A stretch of DNA of 15,697 nucleotides, taken from contig JABGPX010000302.1 of NCBI GenBank assembly GCA_018644745.1, positions 1-15,697 of the forward strand, read 5' to 3'. Below are positions 6,527-14,318 of this stretch, piece by piece. The notes beneath the pieces are model-generated. The model ran no database searches. It was not told the origin of the DNA and saw only the letters and a program-made list of their open reading frames with translations. How positions within the stretch are numbered: position 1 is the first letter of the stretch; each line of letters opens with the position of its first letter. Origin of the DNA: Spirochaetales bacterium (GTDB taxonomy: Bacteria > Spirochaetota > Spirochaetia > ARS1246). The position numbers were made by a program, and so were the translations under genes.

Positions 6527-7582
6527 ATGAGTGCGATGAAAATTGGAGTTATCGGTGCGGGGGCCATATCTAAGAGCCATTGCAGCGGAGCAGCCAGCCA
6601 TGCGGATGCCGAGCTTGCGGCAATTGCCGACTCGAATGAATCGAGAGCGGAGGATATACGTGCCGAATTCAAAATTCCTAAGAAGTATTCATCAATAGAT
6701 GAAATCCTGGCGGACAAGGATATTGATGCTATCTCTATCGCTTTGCCGACCTTTCTCCATGCTCCTGCCGCAATTCAGGCTCTGAAGGCGGGAAAACATG
6801 TTCTGCTGGATAAACCCTTTGCGATGAATAAAACTGAAGCCGCGAATGTGATTGAGACTGCGAAGAGCGCGGGCAAGGTTTTATGCGTGGGTATGAATCA
6901 AAGGTTTGCAGCGGATTCTCAGACAATTCGTACTATCGCTGATCGAGGAGATCTGGGAGAGATCTATCATGGCAGAGCATATTGGCTGCGGCGTGCGGGT
7001 ATCCCAAAGCTCGGTACGTGGTTCGGCAGCAAGGCAAAGTCAGGCGGCGGAGCGCTGCTGGACATCGGGGTTCATGCAATGGATCTCTGTCTTTCCTTAA
7101 TGGGGAATTTCGAGCCGGAAACTGTCTCGGGTTTCTCTCATACAAAGTTTGGAAATCGGGGTCTCGGCGAAGGCGGCTGGGGTAAATCTGATCGGGAAGA
7201 GACCGTGTTTGACGTGGACGATTTTTCAGGAGCCCTGATCAAGCTAAGAGGCGGGGCCACTCTGCAGTTGGAGGTCTCATGGGCTCGACATCAGGAGTCT
7301 TCTTCAGAAAATAATGTTGAACTCTTCGGTACTGAGGGCGGCGCTCAGGTATATCCTGCGAAGGTATTTAGATATTCACAAGTACCGGGTGAATATGAGG
7401 TCGTGGAACCTCAGGGCGTGAACATCAAATATCCTCATTGCGACCGGGTACAGAACTGGATCGATGCCATTCTCGGAAAAGCGGAGTTAGAGTGCAAGCC
7501 GGAGCAATCTCTGGCGGTTCAGAAAATTATAGACGGCATTTACGAGTCGGCTAAGTCCGGCCGTGAAGTGGTGATTAGCTAA
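6527..7582 (+). CDS. Gfo/Idh/MocA-family NAD(P)-dependent oxidoreductase
   Basis: A 351-residue enzyme of the glucose-fructose oxidoreductase/inositol dehydrogenase family. The ATG at 6527 has AAGGAG (6515-6520) six bases upstream; the longer reading from 6446 would place this site inside the gene and precede the predicted promoter. The Rossmann motif is GVIGAGAIS (residues 7-15). The family EKP signature appears as DKP (95-97) in GKHVLLDKPFA. The C-terminal domain has GGGALLDIGVHAMDL (173-187) with the proposed catalytic histidine (His183) in D-x-G-x-H. Such enzymes oxidise or reduce sugars, inositols, or sugar-derived acids and lactones; the substrate is not readable here. Together with the SMP-30-type lactonase downstream it could form a sugar to lactone to aldonate step. 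An intact stop is followed by a new promoter, so it may be monocistronic. Confidence 0.9.
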   Translation: MSAMKIGVIGAGAISKSHCSGAASHADAELAAIADSNESRAEDIRAEFKIPKKYSSIDEILADKDIDAISIALPTFLHAPAAIQALKAGKHVLLDKPFAMNKTEAANVIETAKSAGKVLCVGMNQRFAADSQTIRTIADRGDLGEIYHGRAYWLRRAGIPKLGTWFGSKAKSGGGALLDIGVHAMDLCLSLMGNFEPETVSGFSHTKFGNRGLGEGGWGKSDREETVFDVDDFSGALIKLRGGATLQLEVSWARHQESSSENNVELFGTEGGAQVYPAKVFRYSQVPGEYEVVEPQGVNIKYPHCDRVQNWIDAILGKAELECKPEQSLAVQKIIDGIYESAKSGREVVIS

Positions 7583-7609
7583 AGGGAGTAAGTAACGATA
7601 GGATTTTCT

Positions 7610-7639
7610 TTGACAGACACGCTGTTTTAAGGCGATACT
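7610..7639 (+). promoter_or_regulatory. Predicted promoter of the YD-repeat-like gene
   Basis: A perfect -35 TTGACA (7610-7615) is followed after 18 bases by GATACT (7634-7639), 4 of 6 to TATAAT. The predicted transcription start, about 7 bases after the -10, falls on or next to the ATG at 7646. Confidence 0.5.
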
Positions 7640-7645
7640 TTCCCT

Positions 7646-8716
7646 ATGGATCGCGTCTGTATGTTAAAAAACTTCGTTCTCCCTCTTTGCTGCTTGCTGT
7701 TACTCGGCGGGGGATTGGTATCGGCTCAAAATGTCACATTAGTGTATGAACCGGATATTCCGCTTGATGCAGCAGGATCGGTACAGTTTCTAGAAGAACG
7801 GGAAAACGGTGAGCTCACGAGAAGAGCGGTACTTCGCGCTCCCCAGGAATATATTGAGTTTATTCAGAGGAGAAGATCCGATGGTGGTTTGAGACGGCTG
7901 GAGTGGCAGTACGACAGCGCGGTTTCCATGGACAGTTTCATTATTCAGGAGCAGGATTCTCAGCCTGACGGGACATGGACCCCTACGGCATATCTGACAT
8001 ACCGGGGTGGTCTGCTTAAGGATGCCAGCTTCTATAGCGGTGAAAACCGGGTCGAACAACGGCTTTATGAGTACAGTTCGGCTGGAGATGTCGAAAAAGA
8101 ACTTACAACACGGGTGGGCGACGAGTTTCCGGTACTTCTCCTTTTTGAGCGGCCTGCCGAGAGCATCGTTGAGGCGATCGAAAGAAAACCCGATGGATCT
8201 GAGGTCATTGCCGCGCGGCTGCAATACGATCAGGAAGGAAGGCTTCTCGCGGAGGAGCGTTTTGTAAAAGGCAAATTGAACCGACGAGACGTGTACTCAT
8301 ACACCTCCGGCGGAAAGCTTTCTGAACATGTGCGTTATGACTATCGTGAGTTACCTATCCGGCATGTAATCTATGATTATACCGATGATGGACTTCCGGT
8401 TTCCGTAGTACATCGGGATGTGAAAGACCGGGTGCTTTTTGGCGTAAGCTACTCCCGTGTATATGATAATGAGAACTCGATTACCACAATCAAGAGCGGT
8501 ACCGGCGAAATAACAGGTACGATCGACTACCGGCGCGAGAATGGCAGGGATACCGAACGCACGGAAGTATTTTTTCTCGGAGACGGAAAACTCGAAATTA
8601 CTTATTCGGATTTTGATTCCGTCGGCAATTGGCTGCGGAAGGAACTTGCAACTTATGCAGGTAATTCGGTAAAAGACCGGACCATCACTACTCGGATTAT
8701 CAGATATTTCGATTAG
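7646..8716 (+). CDS. Exported YD-repeat-like protein of unknown function
   Basis: A 356-residue protein with a signal peptide (hydrophobic VLPLCCLLLLGGGLVSA, likely cleavage after Ala27). No lipobox cysteine follows the core. The mature part consists of tandem beta-hairpin-like units with Tyr-Asp or Tyr-containing strands, for example LYEYSSAGDVE, LQYDQEGRLL, YSYTSGGKL, VIYDYTDDGLP and FDSVGNW (323-329). This matches the degenerate YD/RHS-like repeats of periplasmic or surface proteins rather than full RHS toxins. Two starts are possible: ATG 7646, which lies at the predicted transcription start, and ATG 7661, whose signal peptide would be equally good. Neither has a convincing ribosome binding site. 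I place it at 7646 because the frame is open there, with moderate confidence. Function unknown; a structural or binding role in the envelope is inference. Confidence 0.7.
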   Translation: MDRVCMLKNFVLPLCCLLLLGGGLVSAQNVTLVYEPDIPLDAAGSVQFLEERENGELTRRAVLRAPQEYIEFIQRRRSDGGLRRLEWQYDSAVSMDSFIIQEQDSQPDGTWTPTAYLTYRGGLLKDASFYSGENRVEQRLYEYSSAGDVEKELTTRVGDEFPVLLLFERPAESIVEAIERKPDGSEVIAARLQYDQEGRLLAEERFVKGKLNRRDVYSYTSGGKLSEHVRYDYRELPIRHVIYDYTDDGLPVSVVHRDVKDRVLFGVSYSRVYDNENSITTIKSGTGEITGTIDYRRENGRDTERTEVFFLGDGKLEITYSDFDSVGNWLRKELATYAGNSVKDRTITTRIIRYFD

Positions 8717-8743
8717 AAAAGACAAGCTGGAGCTTAGATATGG

Positions 8744-8783
8744 GGCACATCGAAAAACCCACATTTTGTTTTTCGTATGTGCC
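8744..8783 (+). promoter_or_regulatory. Long stem-loop between the YD-repeat-like gene and the next gene
   Basis: GGCACAT-CGAAAAAC (8744-8758) pairs with GTTTTTCG-T-ATGTGCC (8768-8783): 15 base pairs with a single bulged T at 8776 and a 9-base loop. No T-tract follows, so it is not a textbook terminator. It could end transcription inefficiently, protect an mRNA end, or control the gene that begins at 8816. Confidence 0.5.
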
Positions 8784-8815
8784 GCAGGTTAAAGTAGCAG
8801 TAAATAGAGGTGTCC

Positions 8816-9601
8816 ATGAATTACCAGAACCATCTGTATATGATCTTGTATCCCCACACTGTGTTGATCGCATCTCAACTTGAGCCGCGGCTCCTTGCGC
8901 AGCACTATACTGCCGGATCGAGCCGTCATTATCGGGGAAAAGTCATTTTTGCTGAGATAGATCTGGACTATCGTAATGACTTTTTTAAGATCGAGGATAT
9001 TTTGTCCACCGTCGAACCCCATGAAGACGGCAGACCAAAGGCCACGAAATACATATCCAGCTATCGGGTTCTCGAACATGTCGAATTTTCCTCTATCATG
9101 CGGCTCTATTTATCTACACAAGAAGGCTATTGCATCGGGATAGATTCCGGTCCCTTTGAGTTCAATCCGGAGGACAAACAGGCACGGATTTTCGCGGAGA
9201 TTACACCTTTGAGGGCGCTTGTGCTTTCAAAAGTCGATTTCATCACTTTTGGACGTTATATTACAAACTTTGATAATCCGAAGAGCGCCCCGAGTCAATT
9301 TTTTACCCAGCTTGATCTCGATATTGTAGATTTTCTCGAAGAGTTTGGTTTGAACCCATTCCGGCCGGCTCCTTTTCTCAATGTACATCCGTCGATTCTG
9401 CGGGACGCATTCTACGAACTACAGCGGCACCCAGAGAAACTGCACAGAGGAATCGCTATCGACAGCGACCTTGTCAATATTTCTTACAAGCTCATTCGCC
9501 GCGGTTTTATGTTCGCCAATCAGGAATCGAGTCTCTTTTTCCCGATGCCCGAACCGGCGGTGATCGAGGAGGAGAATTACAAGTTCTGGAGGACAATGTA
9601 A
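8816..9601 (+). CDS. Conserved-looking hypothetical protein, not recognised
   Basis: A 261-residue soluble protein without signal peptide or membrane segment. ATG 8816 is chosen because GAGGTG (8807-8812) is an excellent ribosome binding site just upstream; GTG 8810 would lie within that site. The sequence looks like a real folded protein, with alternating hydrophobic segments such as HLYMILYPHTVLIASQLEP at the start and ALVLSKVDFITFGRYI near residue 140. His- and Arg-rich stretches include HYTAGSSRHYR (30-40). It ends at 9601, five bases before the SMP-30 gene, and the two are very likely co-transcribed. I cannot assign a family; a sugar-acid-related or regulatory role is only suggested by position. 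Confidence 0.75.
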   Translation: MNYQNHLYMILYPHTVLIASQLEPRLLAQHYTAGSSRHYRGKVIFAEIDLDYRNDFFKIEDILSTVEPHEDGRPKATKYISSYRVLEHVEFSSIMRLYLSTQEGYCIGIDSGPFEFNPEDKQARIFAEITPLRALVLSKVDFITFGRYITNFDNPKSAPSQFFTQLDLDIVDFLEEFGLNPFRPAPFLNVHPSILRDAFYELQRHPEKLHRGIAIDSDLVNISYKLIRRGFMFANQESSLFFPMPEPAVIEEENYKFWRTM

Positions 9602-9606
9602 CATCT

Positions 9607-10494
9607 ATGATTAACCCGATTATCGACGGATTGGAGCCGGTTATACTGGCCGACTATGAGTGCCATGTTTGCGAAGGACCTTTATGGCATCCGGATGAAG
9701 GCCGGCTCTACTGGCTTGATATTCCTCAAGGACGGATGTTCCGACTCGATCCAAAGACCGGTAAGCATGAACAGGTGTACGAGGGCAGACCTGTCGGCGG
9801 AATTACTATCCAGAAAGACGGCTCATTGCTACTCTTTATGGATCGCGGCTCGGTCGCGATTTGGCGTGAAGGCCGGGAATTGGAATTTGTAATCGATCAG
9901 ATAGACGAGGAAGTGGACAGCCGATTCAACGACGTAATTGCCGATCCGGAAGGCAGGGTGTTTTGCGGCACCATGTCCTCCGAAAGTCACCCCGGAAAAC
10001 TATATCGCCTCGACCCGGACCGTTCCATTCAAGTGGTAATCCCCGAAACCGGAACCGCAAATGGAATGGGATTCTCCACGGATCTTTCGCGGATGTATTT
10101 CACCGACACCGGGCCCCGGCAGATTTATGTCTTTGATTACAACAGGAAAACTGGATCTATCAGCAACCAGCGTAATTTCTCGGATCCGCCGCCGGAGCAG
10201 GATGGAAAGCCCGACGGCATGACCATCGACTCGGATGACTATATATGGTCTGCTCGCTGGGACGGATCAATATTGGTTCGGCTCTCACCAGATGGTGTAG
10301 AAGAGCGCCGAATTACTTTTCCTGCGAAGAAGATATCGTGTCTCACCTTTGGTGGTGATGATCTCACGGATATATTTGTTACTGCTGCGGGAGGACAAGA
10401 CAAAAAAACGAACGGACCGGGAGCAGGCGCTCTGTTCCACTTTAACCTCGGCATTCCGGGCAAGCCGGAATATCGGTCGAATATCAGCCTATAA
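9607..10494 (+). CDS. SMP-30/gluconolactonase/LRE-family lactonase
   Basis: A six-bladed beta-propeller hydrolase of 295 residues, the normal length. The divalent-metal residues of the family are in place: Glu23 in CEGPLWHP, Asn108 in RFNDV, Asn152 in ANGMGFS and the catalytic Asp203 in KPDGMTID. Spacing corresponds to Glu18, Asn103, Asn154 and Asp204 of human SMP-30. It would open a sugar lactone (glucono-, galactono- or aldaro-lactone) to the free acid in the cytoplasm, as there is no signal peptide. The nearest strong ribosome binding site, GGAGGA (9588-9593), lies inside the upstream gene 13 bases from the ATG, so translation may depend on coupling to that gene. The DUF4139 gene follows after 21 bases. 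Confidence 0.9.
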   Translation: MINPIIDGLEPVILADYECHVCEGPLWHPDEGRLYWLDIPQGRMFRLDPKTGKHEQVYEGRPVGGITIQKDGSLLLFMDRGSVAIWREGRELEFVIDQIDEEVDSRFNDVIADPEGRVFCGTMSSESHPGKLYRLDPDRSIQVVIPETGTANGMGFSTDLSRMYFTDTGPRQIYVFDYNRKTGSISNQRNFSDPPPEQDGKPDGMTIDSDDYIWSARWDGSILVRLSPDGVEERRITFPAKKISCLTFGGDDLTDIFVTAAGGQDKKTNGPGAGALFHFNLGIPGKPEYRSNISL

Positions 10495-10515
10495 GTTTCT
10501 TATCAGGGGTAAATC

Positions 10516-12606
10516 ATGAGCAATATTATTTCGCCTCGATCATGCGCCAAAGTTATGATCTTACTTTTCATCGCGGTGTTTATCATTCCGTTGAGCGCCG
10601 GCGGTGCCCGTGACTTACCCGGGGAGCAATCTGCTGATCCATCGAATTCTCTGCCTGTGGATAAAATTGTTCTTTTCTCAACAGGACTCGGTTTTTTCCA
10701 GCGGGCCGGAGAAGTGAGCGGTACCGAGTCGATCGATCTTTTTTTCAGAACCGGAGATGTAAACGATTTACTTAAAAGCCTGATACTACAGGATCTCGAC
10801 GGCGGCCAAGTGAGTTCCGTGAACTACGCATCAAGAGAATCTCTGAATGTAACCCTCGGCTCTCTTGCGATAAATCTCTCCGGTAACCCTGGAATGGCCG
10901 GTATTCTCTCTCAACTGCGGGGCGAAGAGGTTATCATCGAGCTTGCAGGTAACGGCGGAAAGCTTTCCGGGACGGTAATCGGCATTGAAAGCAAAACCTC
11001 CTCCTCCGGTGTATCAGCCCAATACCTAAATCTCTATAGCAAGCGGGGAATCCGCGACACCGAGCTTGGAGAAATCGAAGCATTTCGATTTGCTGATCCT
11101 TTCCTCGATTCGGAGTTTAGGAAAGCTCTTGCACTTATCGTAGAGAGCAGAAGCTCCGACGAAAAGCGGGTGAGTTTGAACTTTACCGGTGAAGGACGCC
11201 GCAGGGTTCTCGTTGCGTATATGCTTGCTATGCCTGTATGGAAAACTACTTATCGCCTGGCTCTCGGTGATGAAAACGAGCATGCCCTGCAGGGCTGGGC
11301 AATCGTTGAGAATACCACCGACGAAGATTGGAGCGATGTGGATCTTACACTTGTATCAGGGAGGCCTGTATCTTTTATCATGGATCTCTACAGACCTATT
11401 TATGGTTCCCGGCCGACAGTGCAGATGCAAGTCCAGACCGCGGTGGCGCCGAAAAGCTATGAGAGTGCGGTGCCCAGGATGAGTGCTCCATCTGCGAGAG
11501 CGGGAGCTATCAGCGATTCCGCGCCGTCAGAGGCCTTTGGCGGCATTTCAACAGGATTTGCCGATTTTGATAGTGTTGCTGAGGAGATAGACCTGTCTCA
11601 AGGAGTGGAGGCGGCGGCTTCGGCGGCCCAGGCTGGGGAGTTTTTTCACTACGCGATAGAGAAACCAGTGAGTCTGCCGAGGAAAGAAGCGGCAATGGTT
11701 CCCATTATAAACGGCCCTATCGAGGGCGAGCGGGTGTCTATATATAACCAAAATACACACTCGCTGCATCCGTTGAACGGACTGAGACTTGTAAATTCTA
11801 CCGGTATCGATCTCATGGCCGGTCCTTTAACAGTGTATGAGTCTGGTACGTACGCGGGTGATTCACAGATAGGTTCATTTCAGGCCGGTGACGAGAGGCT
11901 TGTGAGTTTTTCACTCGATTTGAATACCGAGGTGCAGCCGCGTTTCGAGAATGCCGCTCCCAAGCTCTTGAGCGTGGCCCTTTCCGATGGTCTGCTTACC
12001 AGCAAGGTTCTGCAGCGAAGAGAGGTTTCCTATCTCATGAGCAGCAGAGGATTTCGGGAAAGGTTGGTATTGATAGAGCATCCTTTTCTGCATGGCTGGC
12101 AGCTGATCGAGCCGGCTGTTGAGCCGGAGAAGACGGCCAACTATTATCGGTTTGATGTAGAATTGACGGATAAAAATGACGAAGGTAGTCTGACTGAAAC
12201 TTTGCTAGTTGCCGAAGAGAAGACGTTTGAAAGCCGGACCGGATTGAATAACGCCGGCGATTCATTTATCCAATCATACATCGACTCAGACGAGGTAAAC
12301 TTTCGGGTAAAATCAGCACTCCGCGGGATCCTCGATCGAAGAACACAGCTTGCTGAAACCGTAAACCTGCGCCGCGTTCAGGAAAACACCCGTTCTACAA
12401 TACATCGTGAGCAGGACCGGATTCGTAAGAACATGGTGAATCTCGATGAAGACACTGACCTCTACAAGCAATACGTTGATACTCTCACCGAGCAGGAGAA
12501 TCGACTCCTCGAGATCGCTGACCGGATCAATACACTACTCACCCAGGAACAGAGCCAGCGAAAGGAACTCGAGAGCTACATCTCCGAACTGCAGGTCGAA
12601 GAATAG
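10516..12606 (+). CDS. Exported DUF4139-domain protein with C-terminal coiled coil
   Basis: A 696-residue protein. The ATG has AGGGG (10505-10509) six bases upstream. Residues 1-31 form a signal peptide (hydrophobic VMILLFIAVFIIPLSA, probable cleavage near GGA-R). The DUF4139 hallmark is LAMPVWKTTYRLAL (237-250), followed by GWAIVENTTDEDWSDVDLTLVSGRP (260-283); the domain continues with the typical beta-rich stretch to about residue 570. A low-complexity Ser/Ala-rich insert (about 305-375) separates the two halves. Residues 600-690 are heptad-like and charged (ENRLLEIADRINTLLTQEQ), a predicted coiled coil that could mediate oligomerisation. DUF4139 proteins are of unknown function and are usually periplasmic or surface-linked. 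The gene ends 18 bases from the convergent dehydratase gene. Confidence 0.85.
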   Translation: MSNIISPRSCAKVMILLFIAVFIIPLSAGGARDLPGEQSADPSNSLPVDKIVLFSTGLGFFQRAGEVSGTESIDLFFRTGDVNDLLKSLILQDLDGGQVSSVNYASRESLNVTLGSLAINLSGNPGMAGILSQLRGEEVIIELAGNGGKLSGTVIGIESKTSSSGVSAQYLNLYSKRGIRDTELGEIEAFRFADPFLDSEFRKALALIVESRSSDEKRVSLNFTGEGRRRVLVAYMLAMPVWKTTYRLALGDENEHALQGWAIVENTTDEDWSDVDLTLVSGRPVSFIMDLYRPIYGSRPTVQMQVQTAVAPKSYESAVPRMSAPSARAGAISDSAPSEAFGGISTGFADFDSVAEEIDLSQGVEAAASAAQAGEFFHYAIEKPVSLPRKEAAMVPIINGPIEGERVSIYNQNTHSLHPLNGLRLVNSTGIDLMAGPLTVYESGTYAGDSQIGSFQAGDERLVSFSLDLNTEVQPRFENAAPKLLSVALSDGLLTSKVLQRREVSYLMSSRGFRERLVLIEHPFLHGWQLIEPAVEPEKTANYYRFDVELTDKNDEGSLTETLLVAEEKTFESRTGLNNAGDSFIQSYIDSDEVNFRVKSALRGILDRRTQLAETVNLRRVQENTRSTIHREQDRIRKNMVNLDEDTDLYKQYVDTLTEQENRLLEIADRINTLLTQEQSQRKELESYISELQVEE

Positions 12607-12624
12607 CGCAAACGAGCATACCTG

Positions 12625-14175
12625 CTACGTTATTACTCCCGAGTTCCAGATATTCACTACGGAGTAACCGAGCTTTTCACTATAAGTTTTTGCACCGCTT
12701 GCGGCGGCCAGTACCGATTCGAAAATATGGGTACCCATTTCTTCAATGGTTGCTGTCCCGTCTATTATCCTGCCGGCGTTTATTTCCATGTCATCGAGGC
12801 GATCAAAAACCGGCGTGTTGCTTACGACCTTTATCCACGGGATCAGAATGCCCCCGTAGCAGCTGCCTGCACCGGTGCTGAAAACTCCGACCTGGGCCCC
12901 TCCCGCGGTTTGTCCGGTGGCTGATGGCGGATCATATGCCGGGCCGTTCATAAATCCGAAACCCTTACCGGTTATTCGTTCCGCGTAATCATTCACCCAG
13001 CAAAGCGGAGTCGACCCCCCTTTTGCTACCGCGCCCAGAGATTTTTCCGCTATGGTTGTGAGGCCGCCGGCCATATTTCCATGGCCGAGATTGTTCTGCG
13101 CAGTGCCGCCTCCCCGTTCTAGGTACCGGGCGTATTCTTTAGCAAAATTGAGGAATTTTTCAGCCAGCTCTGAAGTACATGCTCTTAGAGCGAGCAGATG
13201 TTCGGCACCGGCGGTTTCAGTGGTTTCCGATATAAAGGGTGAACCCCCTTGCCGCACAAGCAGGTCCGCTGCATAGCCGATTGCCGGATTTGCGGATACA
13301 CCACTCGCCGAGTTGCTGCCGCCGCATTGCAGCGCAAGTTTGAGCTCCGAAGCAGGAATCAGCTCGCGGCGGCGTCGGTTCGCTTCCGGAAGTAGTCGTT
13401 TTTCGACAAACTCGGTGATTTTGTCGACAGTATCCCAGGTTCCGCCGCCCTCCTGTATTGTAATAAGAGGTATCTGTCCCGGCTCGATATTCGATTCGAG
13501 ATCCAAGGGTACAAGCTTCTCTTCTCCAAATATCACCGAAGCCTGGCTCTTTTCACATCCAAGCTGGACGACCACTCTGCCGCCGACGTTGGGATGATTG
13601 ATGAGATTTTCGACTGTTTTATTCTCCCGGAGATGAGCGGGGCTGAGGGCGACTACGCCGCAGCCGCTGTTGTGAGTAAGACCGATTATTCCGTCGACAT
13701 TTGGGAACCGCTTCGAGTAATGCTCCTTCTTACGGTTCAATTCCTCAACAGCCAGTTCAACTGTTCGAGCCGAACAATCGACGGTGCTCGCGATAAGCAG
13801 GTAGTTTCGGGTACCGAATCCCCGTTCCGGTTCGGTATGTTTGAATCCGAGAAAATAGCGGTTTTTGATCGGAGCAGGCGAATCGGCAGGGTCAATATCC
13901 TTATGCCGGAAATCATCGAGAGCTACATCATGCATCCGCAGGTTGTGGTTATGTATCCATGTTCCCGCTTCAATCTTCGACGTCGTTATCCCGATTACTT
14001 CGCCATATTTGTACACCGGACTTCCGGAATTGATATCCGTCAGCGCCACCTTGTGAAACCGGCCTATCTGTTCTTTTACTAAAACACCTTCCGCTGAGTC
14101 GCCTGGACGCAGGTCTGTAAGGGCAACCGCGACGTTGTCCCGTGACTTGTCGAGGATGATACAATTTCTTTTCAT
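12625..14175 (-). CDS. Altronate/galactarate dehydratase (UxaA/GarD family), SAF plus dehydratase domains
   Basis: A 516-residue full-length enzyme. An N-terminal SAF domain (residues about 1-95) contains GTWIHNHNL (71-79) with two metal-ligand histidines (75 and 77). A UxaA catalytic domain follows with RGFGTRNYLLIASTVDCSA (118-136), GLTHNSGCG (165-173), LQCGGSNSASG (282-292), the GHGNMAGGLTTIAEKSLG segment near 364-381 and GAGSCYGG (435-442). The cysteines in these motifs (134, 172, 284) are those expected in an iron-dependent sugar-acid dehydratase. It would remove water from D-altronate, galactarate or a related acid to give a 2-keto-3-deoxy acid, feeding an aldolase such as the DapA-type gene at 172. 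Its ATG overlaps the stop of the racemase remnant by 4 bases, and no strong ribosome binding site of its own is visible. Translational coupling to that remnant is therefore likely. UxaA versus GarD cannot be decided here. Confidence 0.9.
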   Translation of the reverse strand: MKRNCIILDKSRDNVAVALTDLRPGDSAEGVLVKEQIGRFHKVALTDINSGSPVYKYGEVIGITTSKIEAGTWIHNHNLRMHDVALDDFRHKDIDPADSPAPIKNRYFLGFKHTEPERGFGTRNYLLIASTVDCSARTVELAVEELNRKKEHYSKRFPNVDGIIGLTHNSGCGVVALSPAHLRENKTVENLINHPNVGGRVVVQLGCEKSQASVIFGEEKLVPLDLESNIEPGQIPLITIQEGGGTWDTVDKITEFVEKRLLPEANRRRRELIPASELKLALQCGGSNSASGVSANPAIGYAADLLVRQGGSPFISETTETAGAEHLLALRACTSELAEKFLNFAKEYARYLERGGGTAQNNLGHGNMAGGLTTIAEKSLGAVAKGGSTPLCWVNDYAERITGKGFGFMNGPAYDPPSATGQTAGGAQVGVFSTGAGSCYGGILIPWIKVVSNTPVFDRLDDMEINAGRIIDGTATIEEMGTHIFESVLAAASGAKTYSEKLGYSVVNIWNSGVIT

Positions 14176-14318
14176 AACAGGGCCATCTCAATCGCTGCGT
14201 TGGCATGAAGCGCCGAATGCAGTTTTCCCAAGCGGCTCCTGACGCCCTCATAGAAGAGCCGGTAATACTCGGCGGTAGATTCCCAGCTCATCCCGCCGAT
14301 CAGCCCAATGGTTTTCAT
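14172..14318 (-). pseudogene. Aspartate/glutamate racemase remnant with in-frame internal deletion
   Basis: A 48-codon frame. Residues 1-36 begin MKTIGLIGGMSWEST and continue through EYYRLFYEGV to LGKLHSA; this is the unmistakable N-terminus of the YgeA-type aspartate/glutamate racemase family. The last residues, ALHANAAIEMALL, match that family's C-terminus (typically I-H-A-x-x-A-V). About 180 central codons, including both catalytic-cysteine regions, are missing without a frameshift. The ATG overlaps the stop of the SH3 lipoprotein gene (ATGA), and its TGA overlaps the ATG of the dehydratase gene (ATGA). The deletion has thus kept the operon's translational coupling. It cannot be catalytically active. 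It is either a recent deletion relic or retained as a coupling leader. The N-terminal match is strong and the C-terminal match is shorter; both are from memory of the family. Confidence 0.7.

Noticed and set aside
7646..8716. RHS/polymorphic toxin
   Set aside because: The repeats are few and degenerate. There is no RHS core, no variable toxin tip and no immunity gene next to it.
13594..14082. 162-codon plus-strand frame
   Set aside because: Lies wholly inside the clear dehydratase gene on the other strand and shows no recognisable domain.
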